Source of the DNA: an uncultured Candidatus Cenarchaeum sp.
GTDB lineage: Archaea; Thermoproteota; Nitrososphaeria; Nitrososphaerales; Nitrosopumilaceae
Direction: 5' to 3'
DNA: 64,000 nucleotides
Assembly (NCBI GenBank): GCA_958295735.1
Contig: OY282369.1
Coordinates: forward strand, 62,001-126,000
The notes under the pieces were generated by a model. It did not search any database, had not been told where the DNA came from, and worked only from the letters and a program-made list of their open reading frames with translations. The translations under genes and the position numbers were made by a program. Numbering within the stretch: the stretch's first letter is position 1; every line of letters begins with the position of its first letter. Of the stretch, positions 1-9,479 are shown one piece after another.

Positions 1-831
1 CGGGAAGGGCTCAAGGGCCTTAGCGATCGCCCCCGCCCCGGCCGCCCGCCCAAGATAACAAACCGGAAGCTCACCGAATTCATGGAAGAGGGGGACACGC
101 TGTCCAGGTTCCCGAAGCTGCTCGCGGAGAAGGTGAAGGAGAAGACCGGCATCGCGTACAGCGAGGGGGCGGTGCGCCGCAAGCTGCGCGACGGCGGCTA
201 TTCCCCCAAGGTCCCCGAGCCGGTGCACGCCAGGAGGGAGTCGGTCGAAAACGTAGCAAAGTGGCAAAAATGGCTGAAACATTGGCTCCAAAAGGCGGAA
301 AACGACGGATTTCTGCCGTTCGTGGTGGACGAGAGCAGCCTGCTGCACGACTACCAGCCCAGGCGGAGCTTGTGGACGCTGGTCGGGAAGCGGGCCTACG
401 AGTGGTACACGGGGAACCACACGCGCAGGATGATCTTCGGGGCGCTGTCCATGAACGGCGACCAGGTGTTCATGAACGCGCAGAGGTTCGACACGGAGAC
501 GACGATCAAGTTCTTCAGGCGCGTGACGGCACGGCACGGCCCGGCGGCGCTGCTCGTGGACAGGGCGACGCCGCACCGATCGATCGGCACGAACGAGTTC
601 GTAAAGGACAACGAGGGACTCGTGCGCATCGGGTACTTCCCCACCGGGTGGCCCGAACTCAACCCGGTCGAATCCTGCTGGAACACGCTCAAGCGGCAGC
701 CGCACGCGCACCAGGTCTACCCGACGGTGGACGCGAGGATCGCGAAGTCGATGGAATACCTGAGGACGCACCGGTTCCACCTGGACGTCACGCGGTTTCT
801 GTTCAGGGAGCCCGTCGCGAAGATCATCTGA
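1..831 (+). CDS. IS630-like transposase, 3' part (5' end outside window)
   Basis: The frame is open from base 1, so the gene begins upstream of the window; the first in-window ATG at 82 is not a convincing start. The visible 276 residues open with a helix-turn-helix tail (R-P-G-R-P-P-K linker, then a second winged-helix segment) followed by a DDE catalytic core. The triad can be seen as D110 (VVDES), D187 (LLVDRATPH) and E224 (LNPVESCW), counted from base 1. This order and spacing fit the IS630/Tc1-mariner superfamily, which inserts at TA. It ends in TGA at 829-831. No lesion is visible, so this could be an active copy. No inverted repeat could be found downstream with confidence. Confidence 0.8.
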   Translation, partial: REGLKGLSDRPRPGRPPKITNRKLTEFMEEGDTLSRFPKLLAEKVKEKTGIAYSEGAVRRKLRDGGYSPKVPEPVHARRESVENVAKWQKWLKHWLQKAENDGFLPFVVDESSLLHDYQPRRSLWTLVGKRAYEWYTGNHTRRMIFGALSMNGDQVFMNAQRFDTETTIKFFRRVTARHGPAALLVDRATPHRSIGTNEFVKDNEGLVRIGYFPTGWPELNPVESCWNTLKRQPHAHQVYPTVDARIAKSMEYLRTHRFHLDVTRFLFREPVAKII

Positions 832-955
832 CGGCGCCGCGCGCGGTCGGGCCCCGCGCGTGCCGGCGCGCCGCGTCCGCAAAAACAACCCGAATGAACG
901 CCCGCGATTAGCTCAGTTACTTATTTACGCGGCTATAGAAACCGAGAGCAAGAAT

Positions 956-1201
956 ATGGCGGATCGTTACGTTATAGCTTTGGCGGCCCACACGGGAGGG
1001 CCGTTCAAGCCGGTCATCATCACCCAAGAGAGGGGAAAGAGTCCTACGGGTCCCGACACAGCTGCTGGCGGCCCTCGGCGCAGAGGCCCCGACGGCAGTC
1101 AAAAAGAAACGCGGACGAAGATTCCCGACATAGCGGCCGGTTACGGCATAAAATGCGACGACTTGTTCGGGCTATTCAGGCGGGAAGAGTGGATCTTCTG
1201 A
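956..1201 (+). CDS. possible small hypothetical protein
   Basis: An 81-codon frame from ATG 956 to TGA, in a stretch of clearly lower GC than its surroundings (about 890-1250). A TATA-like CTATAG lies at 932-937, about 21 nt before the ATG. I recognise no family; the protein starts MADRYVIALAAHTGG and ends in a charged segment (FRREEWIF). It could equally be a remnant of a larger gene or non-coding. The low GC is the best argument that the stretch is a younger or less decayed piece than its neighbours. Confidence 0.25.
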   Translation: MADRYVIALAAHTGGPFKPVIITQERGKSPTGPDTAAGGPRRRGPDGSQKETRTKIPDIAAGYGIKCDDLFGLFRREEWIF

Positions 1202-1609
1202 CCCACAAAATGCGCGATCGTGGAGGCCGGGAGTGCGGGCCGAGGACTGGACGCATGCCTGAGGTTGAAAATGCACCCCCGTTTCGTGCCGGGCCGAGCG
1301 CCAAAACGGCCGGGATTTGTCGGGCGAACGGATCGGTTCCCGCGGCGCCGGCGGCCGACAGGCGGCGCCCCGATCCGCCGGCACGTTCCGCGGCAACGGC
1401 GGGCCGGAGCGCCGATCTCTCGTCGCCGGCCCGCGCGCCGCCCCGCGCGCGCCGGCCGCGCCGTGCAGGACGGCCGCCCCGGACCTGCGCGGCGCGGCCC
1501 GCCCACGGATCGGCGCGCCGCCGCGATCCGCGGGCGTGACCGGCCCCGCCCGGGGCCGGAACGGCATCGGGCGCGGGCGTTGCTGCCGGCCGCGCCGCCT
1601 CGGCGCGCG
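1202..1609. other. no recognisable gene
   Basis: Extremely GC-rich sequence. The open frames on both strands are low-complexity (Arg, Ala, Pro, Gly) and overlap each other, as expected from GC-rich non-coding DNA. I see no RNA gene or promoter here. Confidence 0.5.
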
Positions 1610-2335
1610 CCGGATGCCTGAAACGCGCCAGGTCGCGCGCCGGAGGTAGCGGCCCCGCTTGCCCGTGTCCGTCATGGTGATCTCCAGCGCGAACTTTGCC
1701 GTCAGCGTCGCGAATTCGGACGGCGCCCGGCGCTCCTCTGCCGGCCGGCGCCCCGATTCCGCGGCATCCGCATCGGCGGCGCGGTTCGGCGCGCGCCGCG
1801 CGTTGCGGCGGACCATGGCGAAGCACACCATGAGCGTCCTGATAGACCGGTTCCTGCCGCTCGTCGCGGGCAGGATCCGCTCGGTCGGCTCGTGGGCGTT
1901 CCCTGTCCTCCAGCGTTGCCCGTACGGGCCGGGGACGTCCGTCCTCACGGTCCTCCCGATCCCGCCCTGCCCGGCGCTGGCGGCGAGCGCGGGGTACTTC
2001 CGCCCCAGCTTGCCCGTGGCCTCCACCACGCGCTTTTCGACGACCGGCCGGAAGGCGAACTCCGTCCCGCCGTCCGCCTCCGCGCGCCGCGACGCCTTCT
2101 TACGCCCCCCGCGCCCGCATTCCGCCGGGGCCTTCTTGATTCCCGCCGCCGTCCCGGCGGGCGCGAGGAACTTCTCCCCGGCGCCGTCGAACGCGGACAT
2201 CGCGCCGGCCGTGCGGAACTCGCGATCCGCTGGGAAGAGCCTCGGCTTGGGCTCGGCCCGGCGCGGCTCCCCGAACGTCCCCCTGGCGCAGTCGATCATC
2301 TTGACCCCGTCGTGCGCGCGGACGGCCCCCGCGCG
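1610..2335 (-). pseudogene. decayed IS4-superfamily transposase, C-terminal half
   Basis: The minus-strand frame still shows the skeleton of an IS4-type transposase: a D-R-E-F block standing for the usual D-R-G-F (second catalytic Asp), a basic middle segment, then QRW-x(2)-GNAHEPTERI where an intact enzyme has the Y-x2-R-x3-E-x6-K signature. The N-terminal half is absent and most conserved aliphatic and aromatic positions have become Ala, Pro, Gly or Arg. It belongs to a different lineage from the intact ISH3-like transposase at 10577-11812. The replacement pattern fits A:T to G:C decay. Confidence 0.6.
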
Positions 2336-2465
2336 CCGCGGCGGCGAAGCCGGCATCCGCCGGGCGCGCCGGACGGGGATTGCCGCGTGGTGGGCTTATC
2401 TGCCGTATTTGCCGCGGGCGGCGCGGGCCCGCGCCCAAAACCTACACCCGGGACGTACCGGATCG
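2335..2465 (+). mobile_element. solo right-end fragment of ISH3-like element
   Basis: This stretch matches the right end of the complete ISH3-like element (about 12015-12149): both contain GCCGGCATCCGCCGGGCG, then a GCTTATCT box, a GGGCGGCG run and the terminal motif CTACACC..GGAC..AC.GGATC. The copy here has several T to C and A to G changes, including in the terminal repeat. No transposase is attached to it. Confidence 0.6.
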
Positions 2466-2598
2466 GGGAGCGGCTCGCTGTCGCCGGGCGTGGTTTCGGC
2501 CCGGGCGGTCCCGCGCGCCGGCCGGCGCGGGGGAGGCGATCGGTCCGGGCCCGCCGGCCCCGCGCGCCCGCGCCGCCGCGGGGGCGCCGCGCCGGCGG

Positions 2599-3195
2599 TC
2601 AGGCTATTATGGGCTGCCTGCCGAGCTCGTCCAGGTACTGCTGGATCACCTCGGGCGTCTCGCTGCCGTACGTTATGAGTATCCGGTCGCCGTCCTCGAG
2701 GACGTAGTCGTTTATGGACTCTACCTCCTCCCCGTTGACGTGGTACCGCAGGGTATAGTCCTCGTTCGTGCAGAACTCGCGCCCGTCGGGGAACACGTAG
2801 CAGTCCCCGTCTATCGATATGTCGAGGGTGTCGAACAGGTAGCCCATCGTGACCCCCGTGGAGTGCCTGTGTATGGTGGTGCCGTCCTGCGCCTCGAAGT
2901 GTATCCAGCTGTTCTGTATCTGGAAGGAGGGGCCCGAAAAGTCGAACGGATCGCCGAAGATCCTGACCAGTATGGACGCGTGCTCGTGCTCGTCCCCCAG
3001 CAGGCCGGCGCCCGGCGGGGTGCCGGGCGCGCTGGAGTCCATCGTGGCGAAGTTGTACGCCGACACGCCCACTATGATCCCGACGGCCGCCAGGATGGCG
3101 CCGGCTATCGCCGTGTTCCTGCGCTTCGTCCTGTCCCGCTTCGCGGCGTAGCTGTCTCGCTTTTCCACCCTATCCTTCTTGGTCTTCTTTCCCAT
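2599..3195 (-). CDS. conserved membrane-anchored protein of thaumarchaeal type
   Basis: 198 residues. A very basic, Lys/Arg-rich cytoplasmic tail (residues 1-27) precedes one membrane segment (about 28-50), so the rest should lie outside the membrane. The outer domain contains H-E-H-A-S, F-Q-I-Q-x-S-W-I-H-F-E and I-H-R-H-S-T-G-V-T blocks, three His clusters that could bind a metal or redox cofactor, and two Cys (CYVFPDGREFC). I recall this layout from ammonia-oxidising archaeal genomes as a conserved protein of unknown role; no function is claimed. A TATA-like CTTAATTAG sits about 33 nt upstream of the ATG. Codon use and GC look like the host core. Confidence 0.75.
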   Translation of the reverse strand: MGKKTKKDRVEKRDSYAAKRDRTKRRNTAIAGAILAAVGIIVGVSAYNFATMDSSAPGTPPGAGLLGDEHEHASILVRIFGDPFDFSGPSFQIQNSWIHFEAQDGTTIHRHSTGVTMGYLFDTLDISIDGDCYVFPDGREFCTNEDYTLRYHVNGEEVESINDYVLEDGDRILITYGSETPEVIQQYLDELGRQPIIA

Positions 3196-3251
3196 CGTGA
3201 CGGCATCGCGCGGCGGGCGGGGCCCTAATTAAGCGCTTGGCGGGCGGCGCA

Positions 3252-3343
3252 GTGCAGACTTGCGTCCGTTGTGATCCAGGCGCGAGATCGCGGGGCGGCC
3301 TGCCGTCGCTAGGCGCGGTTTTGGCTCGGACGCAAGTCTGCAC
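3252..3343. mobile_element. MITE copy 1 (IS66-type terminal repeats)
   Basis: A 92-bp palindromic element: GTGCAGACTTGCGTCC at the left and its exact inverse GGACGCAAGTCTGCAC at the right. The ends are GC-shifted versions of the terminal repeat of the IS66 element at 14330-16643 (GTGTAGACTTACGTCC). The core GTGATCCAGGCGCGAGATCG recurs in all copies. No matching target duplication remains on its flanks. Confidence 0.75.
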
Positions 3344-3744
3344 CTGCCGCCTCCCCCTGGGCGGCCCGCCCCGCGGCCCCCCGATCCCGTCGGCAGGACG
3401 GCCGCCGCCCGGAGGCTGGCCGGCGCCGCGCTTCCCGCGATGCGCCGTATCGCCTCCTGGCGCGGACCGCGACAAGCGAGAACGGCGCCGCCGCGGGCGC
3501 GGCGGGCTGCCCGGCCGGCATTGGGGCGAAAGTGGCCCCCGCCGCCCGGCCTTTCCGGCCGCCCGGCGCGCCCCGCCTTCCGCGCAGGCATGCTGCCGTC
3601 CCGGGGCGCGGCGGGCGGCGGGAAGGCAGCCGCGCACCGCCGCGGCATCGGCGAGCCCGGGATCGCGGCCGGCCCGGATCTCCCCGCGGCGGAGGAATGG
3701 CTGTTGGGATCGGCGGCCGATGCCCCACCGGGCCGCGCTGCCGC
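3344..3744. other. 3' flank of HEPN-TPR copy 1, no gene
   Basis: GC-rich sequence that is nearly identical to 13237-13637, downstream of HEPN-TPR copy 2. Its last 90 bases also match, with many A/T to G/C changes, the AT-richer sequence downstream of HEPN-TPR copy 4 (about 57865-57957), sharing GTTGGGATCGGCG. The conservation suggests the 3' flank travels with the cassette; it may hold a terminator but no clear hairpin plus T-run is visible. Confidence 0.55.
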
Positions 3745-5433
3745 CTACCCGTGACGCCCCAGTTCCGCGAGCGACTCTTCCTTCTTGGCAAGCGCGTACG
3801 GGTCGTCCGGGACGACGTCCAGCCGCCTGTCATAGTGCGCGACCGCCTCCTCGTGCCGCCCCAGTTCCGCGAGCGACACTCCTTTCGCGACATGCGCGCG
3901 GGAGTCGCCCGGATCCAGGGCCAGGGCCCGGTCGCAGTGCATGACCGCCTCCTCGTGCCGCCCCAGTTCCGCGAGCGACACTCCTTTCGCGACATGCGCG
4001 CGGGAGTCGCCCGGATCCAGGGCCAGGGCCCGGTCGCAGTGCATGACCGCCTCCTCGTGCCGCTCCAGTTCCGCGAGCAACTCCCCCTTTCCGACAAGCG
4101 CGTGCGGGTCGTCCGGATCCAGGGCCAGGGCCAAGTCGTAGCACTCCTCCGCCTCCCCGTGCCGCCCCAGCTTTGCGAGCGACTCCCCCTTCCTGACGAG
4201 CGCGTGCGGGTAGTCCGGATCCAGGGCCAGGGCCCGGTCGTAGCACTCCACGGCCTCCCCGTGCCGCCCCAGCTCCGCGAGCGACGTCCCCCGCATGGCA
4301 TGCGCGCGAGAGTCGCCCGGATCCCGGGCCAGGGCCCGGCAGTAGTGCATGACGGCCTCCCCGTGCTTGCCCATCCACGCAAGCGACTCCCCCTTCCTGA
4401 CGAGCGCGTGCGGGTAGTCCGGATCCAGGGCCAGGGCCCGGTCGTAGCACACCACGGCCTCCCCGTGCCGCCCCAGCTTTGCGAGCGACACCCCCTTCCT
4501 GACGAGCGCGTACAGGTAGTCCGGATCCAGGGCCAGGGCCCGGTCGTAGCACACCACGGCCTCCCCGTGCCGCCCCAGCTCCGCGAGCGACTCCCCCTTT
4601 CCGACAAGCGCGTACAGGTCGTCCATATCCCGATCCAGGGCCCGGTCGTAGCACTCCACGGCCTCCCCGTGCCGCCCCAGCTCCGCGAGCGACTCCCCCT
4701 TCCTGACGAGCGCGGAGTCGTCCCGATCCAGGGCCCCGTCGTAGCACTCCACGGCCTCCCCGTGCCGCCCCAGCTCCGCGAGCGACTCCCCCTTTCTGAC
4801 GAGCGCGCAGGGATCGTCCCGCCGTACGGCAAGCGCCATGTCGTAGTACATGATCGCATCCACGTACTCGCGCGAACGGGACAGGCCGTCCCCCACGTGC
4901 AGGCAGAAATGGCGGTTGCTGGAGTGGATCTCAAGCATGATGCATCTCATGAACGCCAGGACGGCTCCAAAATGCCGGTTGAGCTCGATCGGCGGCAGGT
5001 CCGAGGACCCGTGGACCCTGCGATGCCTGTGGACGAACAGGGCATCGAGCGTTGCCCGGCGCGGTCCTCGCAGGCAGCGGTCGAACGCGCGCGGCATGCC
5101 GATTTCGTTCAGGATGTTTTTTATGGAATCGACGTTCTGGAAATTCATGGAAAACACGATGCGCCGCGCCAGCGAGTCCCCGCCAGGCGGCTCGGGACTA
5201 GGCAGTTCGCCGTCCACAAGCTTGTCGGGGGATACCTTTCCCTCGTCGATCAGCGTTTCGACGGTATGCCTCAGGAACTGCTCGAGCACCGTGACCAGCC
5301 CCACGGTGCAGCAGTTCCCCGCAAAGTAGTCGACGCGCTTCATCTTGGACTTGATCCGGCCAAACTCCGCGAATACCGAACCGATGTCCTGCTCGCGCGC
5401 CGCCTCGTCGATGCGCCTGAATATTATCCGCAT
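3745..5433 (-). CDS. HEPN-TPR protein, cassette copy 1
   Basis: 562 residues. The first ~170 form an alpha-helical domain with a conserved LVTVLEQFLRH helix and the sequence R136-H-R-R-V-H141, which fits the HEPN RNase signature R-x4-H with a polar residue after Arg. From about residue 170 the rest is 34-residue TPRs (core GEAVECYDRALALDPD..ALVRKGESLAELGRH), about eleven, some nearly identical at DNA level. HEPN domains are often metal-independent RNases in toxin-antitoxin and abortive-infection systems; TPRs usually bind a partner. Nuclease activity is inferred. The gene lies 119 bp downstream of the small acidic-tailed gene (5553-6152), as in the other cassettes. ATG 5433 lies 29 nt after its own TATA box. 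It ends in TAG. Confidence 0.8.
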   Translation of the reverse strand: MRIIFRRIDEAAREQDIGSVFAEFGRIKSKMKRVDYFAGNCCTVGLVTVLEQFLRHTVETLIDEGKVSPDKLVDGELPSPEPPGGDSLARRIVFSMNFQNVDSIKNILNEIGMPRAFDRCLRGPRRATLDALFVHRHRRVHGSSDLPPIELNRHFGAVLAFMRCIMLEIHSSNRHFCLHVGDGLSRSREYVDAIMYYDMALAVRRDDPCALVRKGESLAELGRHGEAVECYDGALDRDDSALVRKGESLAELGRHGEAVECYDRALDRDMDDLYALVGKGESLAELGRHGEAVVCYDRALALDPDYLYALVRKGVSLAKLGRHGEAVVCYDRALALDPDYPHALVRKGESLAWMGKHGEAVMHYCRALARDPGDSRAHAMRGTSLAELGRHGEAVECYDRALALDPDYPHALVRKGESLAKLGRHGEAEECYDLALALDPDDPHALVGKGELLAELERHEEAVMHCDRALALDPGDSRAHVAKGVSLAELGRHEEAVMHCDRALALDPGDSRAHVAKGVSLAELGRHEEAVAHYDRRLDVVPDDPYALAKKEESLAELGRHG

Positions 5434-5444
5434 GGTTGCAACCG

Positions 5445-5470
5445 GCCGTACGGCTCGTTGCTATTTATAT
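5445..5470 (-). promoter_or_regulatory. TATA box and GCCGTACGGC palindrome of HEPN-TPR copy 1
   Basis: On the minus strand ATATAAATA (5470-5462) is followed by the perfect palindrome GCCGTACGGC (5454-5445) and then the ATG at 5433. With the usual archaeal spacing, transcription should start at about 5441, right beside the palindrome, a position suited to an operator. The arrangement is repeated at copies 2 and 3, and imperfectly at copy 4. Confidence 0.65.
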
Positions 5471-5552
5471 GTTTTTAATAGGCGGTACCGGTGGGAAGCG
5501 GCGGATCGGCGGACCGGATTCTGCCGCGGGCGGTCGGGGACGGGGGAGGCGG

Positions 5553-6152
5553 CTAGTCGTCCTCAACCAGCGCGAGTTCCCAGGTCCTGGCATGTTCACG
5601 GCGGTACTTGCGTTCATCTTCCCAGTTTCGCTTTTCGTCATTTATGACCATCTCTATGCACCTCCGTGCCGACACTTCGTGGTAGTACGGCCAAGGTTCT
5701 GATGATTTTGTCGCTTCCGCGCGCTGTTCCGTCGCCTGCTCCGCGCGCTGTTCCGTCGCCTGCTCCGCGCGCTGTTCCGTCGCCTGCTCCGCGCGCTGTT
5801 CCGTCGCCTGCTCCGCGCGCTGTTCCGTCGCCTGCTCCGCGCGCTGTTCCGTCGCCTGCTCCGCGCGCTGTTCCGTCGCCTGCTCCGCGCGCTGTTCCGT
5901 CGCCTGCTCCGCGCGCTGTTCCGTCGCCTGCTCCGCGCGCTGTTCCGTCGCCTGCTCCGCGCGCTGTTCCGTCGCCTGCTCCGCGCGCTGTTCCGTCGCC
6001 TGCTCCGCGCGCTGTTCCGTCGCCTGCTCCGCGCGCTGTTCCGTCGCCTGCTCCGCGCGCTGTTCCGTCGCCTGCTCCGCGCGCTGTTCCGTCGCCTGCT
6101 CCGCGCGCTGTTCCGTCGCCTGCTCCGCGCGCTGTTCCGTCGCCTGCACCAT
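5553..6152 (-). CDS. small acidic-tailed cassette protein, repeat-expanded (copy 1)
   Basis: 199 residues from ATG 6152, chosen because it lies 25 nt from the centre of the TATA box (6174-6180); the upstream ATG at 6161 would be too close to it. After M-V-Q come 17 copies of the octapeptide ATEQRAEQ plus a partial one, then a unique part ([18 protein letters not shown], followed by a charged helix) and the tail W-E-L-A-L-V-E-D-D. The family has six further members here (66, 106, 50, 49, 116 and 49 residues) that share the promoter and tail but differ in the middle. It is very hydrophilic, likely coiled-coil, with no signal peptide. It precedes a HEPN-TPR gene, so an antitoxin or regulator role is a guess. 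Confidence 0.7.
   Translation of the reverse strand: MVQATEQRAEQATEQRAEQATEQRAEQATEQRAEQATEQRAEQATEQRAEQATEQRAEQATEQRAEQATEQRAEQATEQRAEQATEQRAEQATEQRAEQATEQRAEQATEQRAEQATEQRAEQATEQRAEQATEQRAEQATEQRAEATKSSEPWPYYHEVSARRCIEMVINDEKRNWEDERKYRREHARTWELALVEDD
5715..6143. repeat. 24-bp in-frame tandem repeat, about 18 units
   Basis: The 24-bp unit GCTGTTCCGTCGCCTGCTCC plus four bases is repeated without visible variation and encodes ATEQRAEQ on the minus strand. The duplicated gene at 17760-18080 has a 12-bp unit (ATEQ) at the same position, so unit and copy number have changed since the duplication. Confidence 0.95.
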
Positions 6153-6173
6153 GCGTGGCATGGATCTTGCTCG

Positions 6174-6180
6174 TATTTAA
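6174..6180 (-). promoter_or_regulatory. TATA box of small cassette gene, copy 1
   Basis: Minus strand TTAAATA followed by ACGAGCAAGATCCATGCCACGC up to the start. The block TTAAATACGGGCAAGATCYACG is conserved upstream of the family members, including those whose coding parts differ. Confidence 0.7.
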
Positions 6181-6189
6181 TTTTTGGTT

Positions 6190-7516
6190 TGGATGCCGGA
6201 TGCGGGCTGACGCCGCCCGCGCGCGCCCGGCGGATCCGCCGGGGCCGGTCAGGCGGCCGCCCCGCCGCGGGGCCGGGCGGGCGCACCAGCCCGGATGCGG
6301 GGGAATCGAATACGCACCAGTCAGGCCCGGCCCAGGGTCCTGGGTCGAACGCGTTCCAATCGGGGTTGCGGGCGATCGATGCCGACCCTGCCTCCGAACG
6401 CGCGGTCCGTGCGGGCGGTGCCGCGAGCGCGGCCAGCCCGGAGAACGCCTCGCGCCCCCCCCCCCCCCGGCGCGGGGATCTTGTGGCGCGCCTTGCGCCG
6501 CGTCGCCACGTGGTCGCGCATGGCGGGCCCGGCGGGGTCGTCGCGGGGCGGCATGCCGCGGAATCCCGCGAACGCGTGCGCGCGCGGCTCGGCGTCGGCG
6601 GGGCGCGTCTTCGGCCTGCCTTCCGGGTGCGCCCAAGCGGCGTCGCGGAACTCCCCGGCGAGGCACGCCGCGGCGGGCGGCGCCAGCGTCCCGTTGCCGC
6701 GCGTCCTGCGGGTGCCCCGGGAGCCGGCCGTGCCTCGCCTCGCCCCCCGTGCCGCCGCCCGCGGCGGCGGCCTCGCCCCCGGCGAGCAGGTGCCCGCGGC
6801 ATCTCCGGATGCCGGAACTCGCCGCGGTACGCCGGCAGCCCGTCTGCCGCCGCCGCCTTACGGGGCATCCGGCCGAAGTGCTCCCCCGGGACTGCCGCCC
6901 CGCGGCCGGGCGCGAAGCGCGCCCGCGCGGCGTCGCCCGCGGCGGCCGCCCGGTCGCGGCCTGTCCTGCCCGGCGCGCCGATCTCGAACCCGGTCCCGCC
7001 CGCGCGCGCGAACGCGTTCCCGCGGAACGCCCGCTTTGTCCCCCGGCCGCTTCTCCGACGCGCCCGCCGGGGCCCCGCGGGCCTTCGCCACGGCGGCCCC
7101 CGGGATGCGTAAGCAGGACGCGGGCTCGACAAAGCCCGCGATCTTCGCGCCCGCGCGGCCCGTCGTGAAGGGCGCCGGGATCGGGCCGAGCGCCCCGGGG
7201 CCGCGCGGGGCGCCCTCGGGAAACGGCGCCCGGGCCTCGCGTAACTCCCCGCGCCTGCCGCGCCGGCCCTTCTCCGCCCCGATCGCGGTGGCCGCGCGCC
7301 GGCGCTGATCGAAGTCGCCGGCCAGGTTTTGCCACCGGGCGGACTTTTCCGGGGGGCCGCGGCGCACGGGGCGCGCCGGGATCCCGCACCGCGTGGCGAA
7401 CCGGGGCCAGTTGCGGCGCGGGGCGCCCTTGCGCCCCCCGGGCGGGCCCGCCCCGCGCGGGGCGCCGCCGTCCGAAGGCGCGGGCCCGCCGCCGGATCCC
7501 GCCCCGTCGTACGAGC
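6190..7516 (-). pseudogene. decayed IS66 transposase (copy A)
   Basis: This is a heavily decayed relative of the intact transposase at 54015-55745: landmarks such as SDGAGS, PPQGHKG, the CGRC finger, FRGMPPHNNPAE and [18 protein letters not shown] can still be traced, in several frames. In a 100-bp stretch aligned by hand (6475-6574 against 54261-54360) there are 16 differences: 14 are A:T to G:C, none the reverse. The N-terminal coiled-coil part is missing where it meets the next element at 7517. Its 3' side runs directly into the small-gene promoter. Confidence 0.7.
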
Positions 7517-9353
7517 TCATGATTTTGAAGTGGTTTTCCCCGCATCGGCGGCCTCGGCCCCCGGAAGCGCCCTCGTCCCCCCGCTCAGGTACTCGATGCC
7601 GAACTCGTAGAAGTCCACCCCGCGCAGCCTGCACGTCTCCTTCACGCTCATCAGGATCGACTGGGATTCGGCGCCCTTCCACGAGCGGCTCCCGCCGCTG
7701 ATCTTCCGCGCGATCACGCCGGGCCGCACGGCCCGCTCCGCGGCGTTGTCGTGGTACGGGATGCCGGCCACCGCGAACGTGAACGGGCGGTCCCTCTCGC
7801 GGCGCAGCCTCTTGACGAACCTACGGCAGTCGGGCTCCGCGTACCCGCGGGAGATCAGCCGGCCCGCCCCGGCGAGGAGCCTGCCCACCGCGAGCTTCCT
7901 GCGCCCCTTCCCGCGGAGCTCGGCCGCATCGCGGGAGCCGGGCAGCATCTTCTTGAGCGTGCGCGCGAAGCGCTTGAACTCGCCGCCAGGCTCCTTGTAC
8001 TCCAGGGTCTCGCGGATCTCGCGCGGGCAGTGCAGTTGGCACTATTGGTGCGAGCCCCCGGAACTGTTGTACGAGCCCAGCGAGTCGCTCGACAGGATGC
8101 CCCCGAATCCCTCCAGCATGGCCTCGGGGACGGACGCGCCGCGCGTGTCCCTGATCGCGTACGCGGCGGCCGTGCCGCTGACGAACGCCCACAGCCACGC
8201 GGACCTGCCGTCGACCCTCCACGGCGTCTCGTCCGCGCTGATCAGCGAGGCCTTGCGCAGCTCCTTCAGCATTCCCACGTACAGCGGCCAGAACGCCGCG
8301 GCCACGCGGTTCACCATCTTCACTATCGTCCCCAGCGCGATGTCGAGCCCCAGCGTCGTGCGGAATGCCAGCCGTATGTTGCGGTGCGACATGCCCGTCA
8401 TCCTGAGGCAGACCGCCATCATCGTTATGGGTATGTCGAACCCGCTGCCCGGCAGCGCCCCGGGAGTGGCCGGCGTCCGCGTCGTCTTGCACGGGGAGCA
8501 GTACTTGATGAACTTGTCGTACCTCACGATCTCGCTGACGATCCTCCTCTTTTCCACCGTGTGCGGGCACATGCCGACGGGGCCGGACAGCTCGCTGCCG
8601 CATATGGCGCACTCGTCCTCTTCCACGCGGACTATCCTGTCGGGCTCCGCGCGCGCCCTCGGGGCGCGCCTGCGGGGAGCCGCGCCTTCCTTGCCGCCGC
8701 CCTTCTTGGCGGCGGCGCCCTTCTTGGCGGCGGCGGCGCCCTCCTTGCCCCGCGCGTTGGGCCTTATCCCGAGGTTCCTGGCCGAGAGGGCGGAGTTGGT
8801 CTTCCTGGCCTGCGCGAGTTCCTCCCCCAGCCGCTTGACGTCCTCCCCGCACGGGCACGGGCTGCCGCCGCGCGCCTTCCCGCACGCCTGCCCCATCAGC
8901 CGCCCGATCTCCTTGCGCCGCTTTTCGATCTCCTCGTTCAGCCGCCCGATCTCGCTCCCCCCAGCATCCTTCTTCAGCTTCGCGATCTCCTTCTTCATCT
9001 TCGCGCCGTCCTTCTTCATCTTCGCGTTCCCCTCCGCGTCCCCCTTCGAGTCCCTCCTCAGCTTCGCGATCACGCTGCCCTGCTTCGCGGCCGCCGCATC
9101 GCGGGACGAAAGTTGCTTGGCGAGCCTCGCGATCTCCTTCTTCATCTTCGCGCCGTCCTTCTTCATCTTCGCGTTCCCCTTCGCGTCCCTCCTCAGCTTC
9201 GCGATCACGCGGCCCTCTTCGCAATCACGCGGCCCTCTTCGCGACCGTCGCATCGCGGGACGAAAGTTCCTTGGCGAGCCTCGCGACCGTCGCATCGCGG
9301 GACGAGGAGGCCCTGCCGACGGCCTTCTCGCCGAAGCGCTCGAATTTCGCCAT
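7517..9353 (-). pseudogene. IS66-family transposase with amber codon and frameshift
   Basis: ATG 9353 starts MAKFERFGEKAVGRASS. A 20-bp tandem duplication (ATCACGCGGCCCTCTTCGC twice, about 9204-9243) shifts the frame after about 45 codons. Downstream the frame is open through a Lys-rich coiled coil, a C-x2-C finger (CAICGSEL), a second (YCSPC), the catalytic Asp in SADETPWRVD and SSDSLGSYNSS, then an in-frame TAG at 8042-8044, and reads on in the same frame (CQLHCPREIRETLEYK) to the end with the third catalytic region (HDNAAERAVRP). It is therefore interrupted twice and probably inactive, unless TAG is read through. It is unlike the IS66 copies at 14612 and 54015 in its first half. Element ends were not found. 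Confidence 0.75.
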
Positions 9354-9479
9354 CTGTCGGAGGTAAGAATAACGACTCTAAAAGGCTGTCGATTTCATCA
9401 TATGTAAGTATAAGTATAACTACATAGCTGGGAAAGCCGGATTCTGTCGATCGCGGCAGCGCGGCCCGGGATTTCACGG

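Noticed and set aside
903-940. tRNA-like start (TTAGCTCAGT) near 908
   Set aside because: No acceptor stem partner, anticodon arm or T-arm could be folded downstream.
3532-5478. Plus-strand frame opposite HEPN-TPR copy 1 with repeating V-P-P-Q-L-R-E-R units
   Set aside because: It mirrors the TPR repeats on the minus strand, which carry the domain signatures and promoter.
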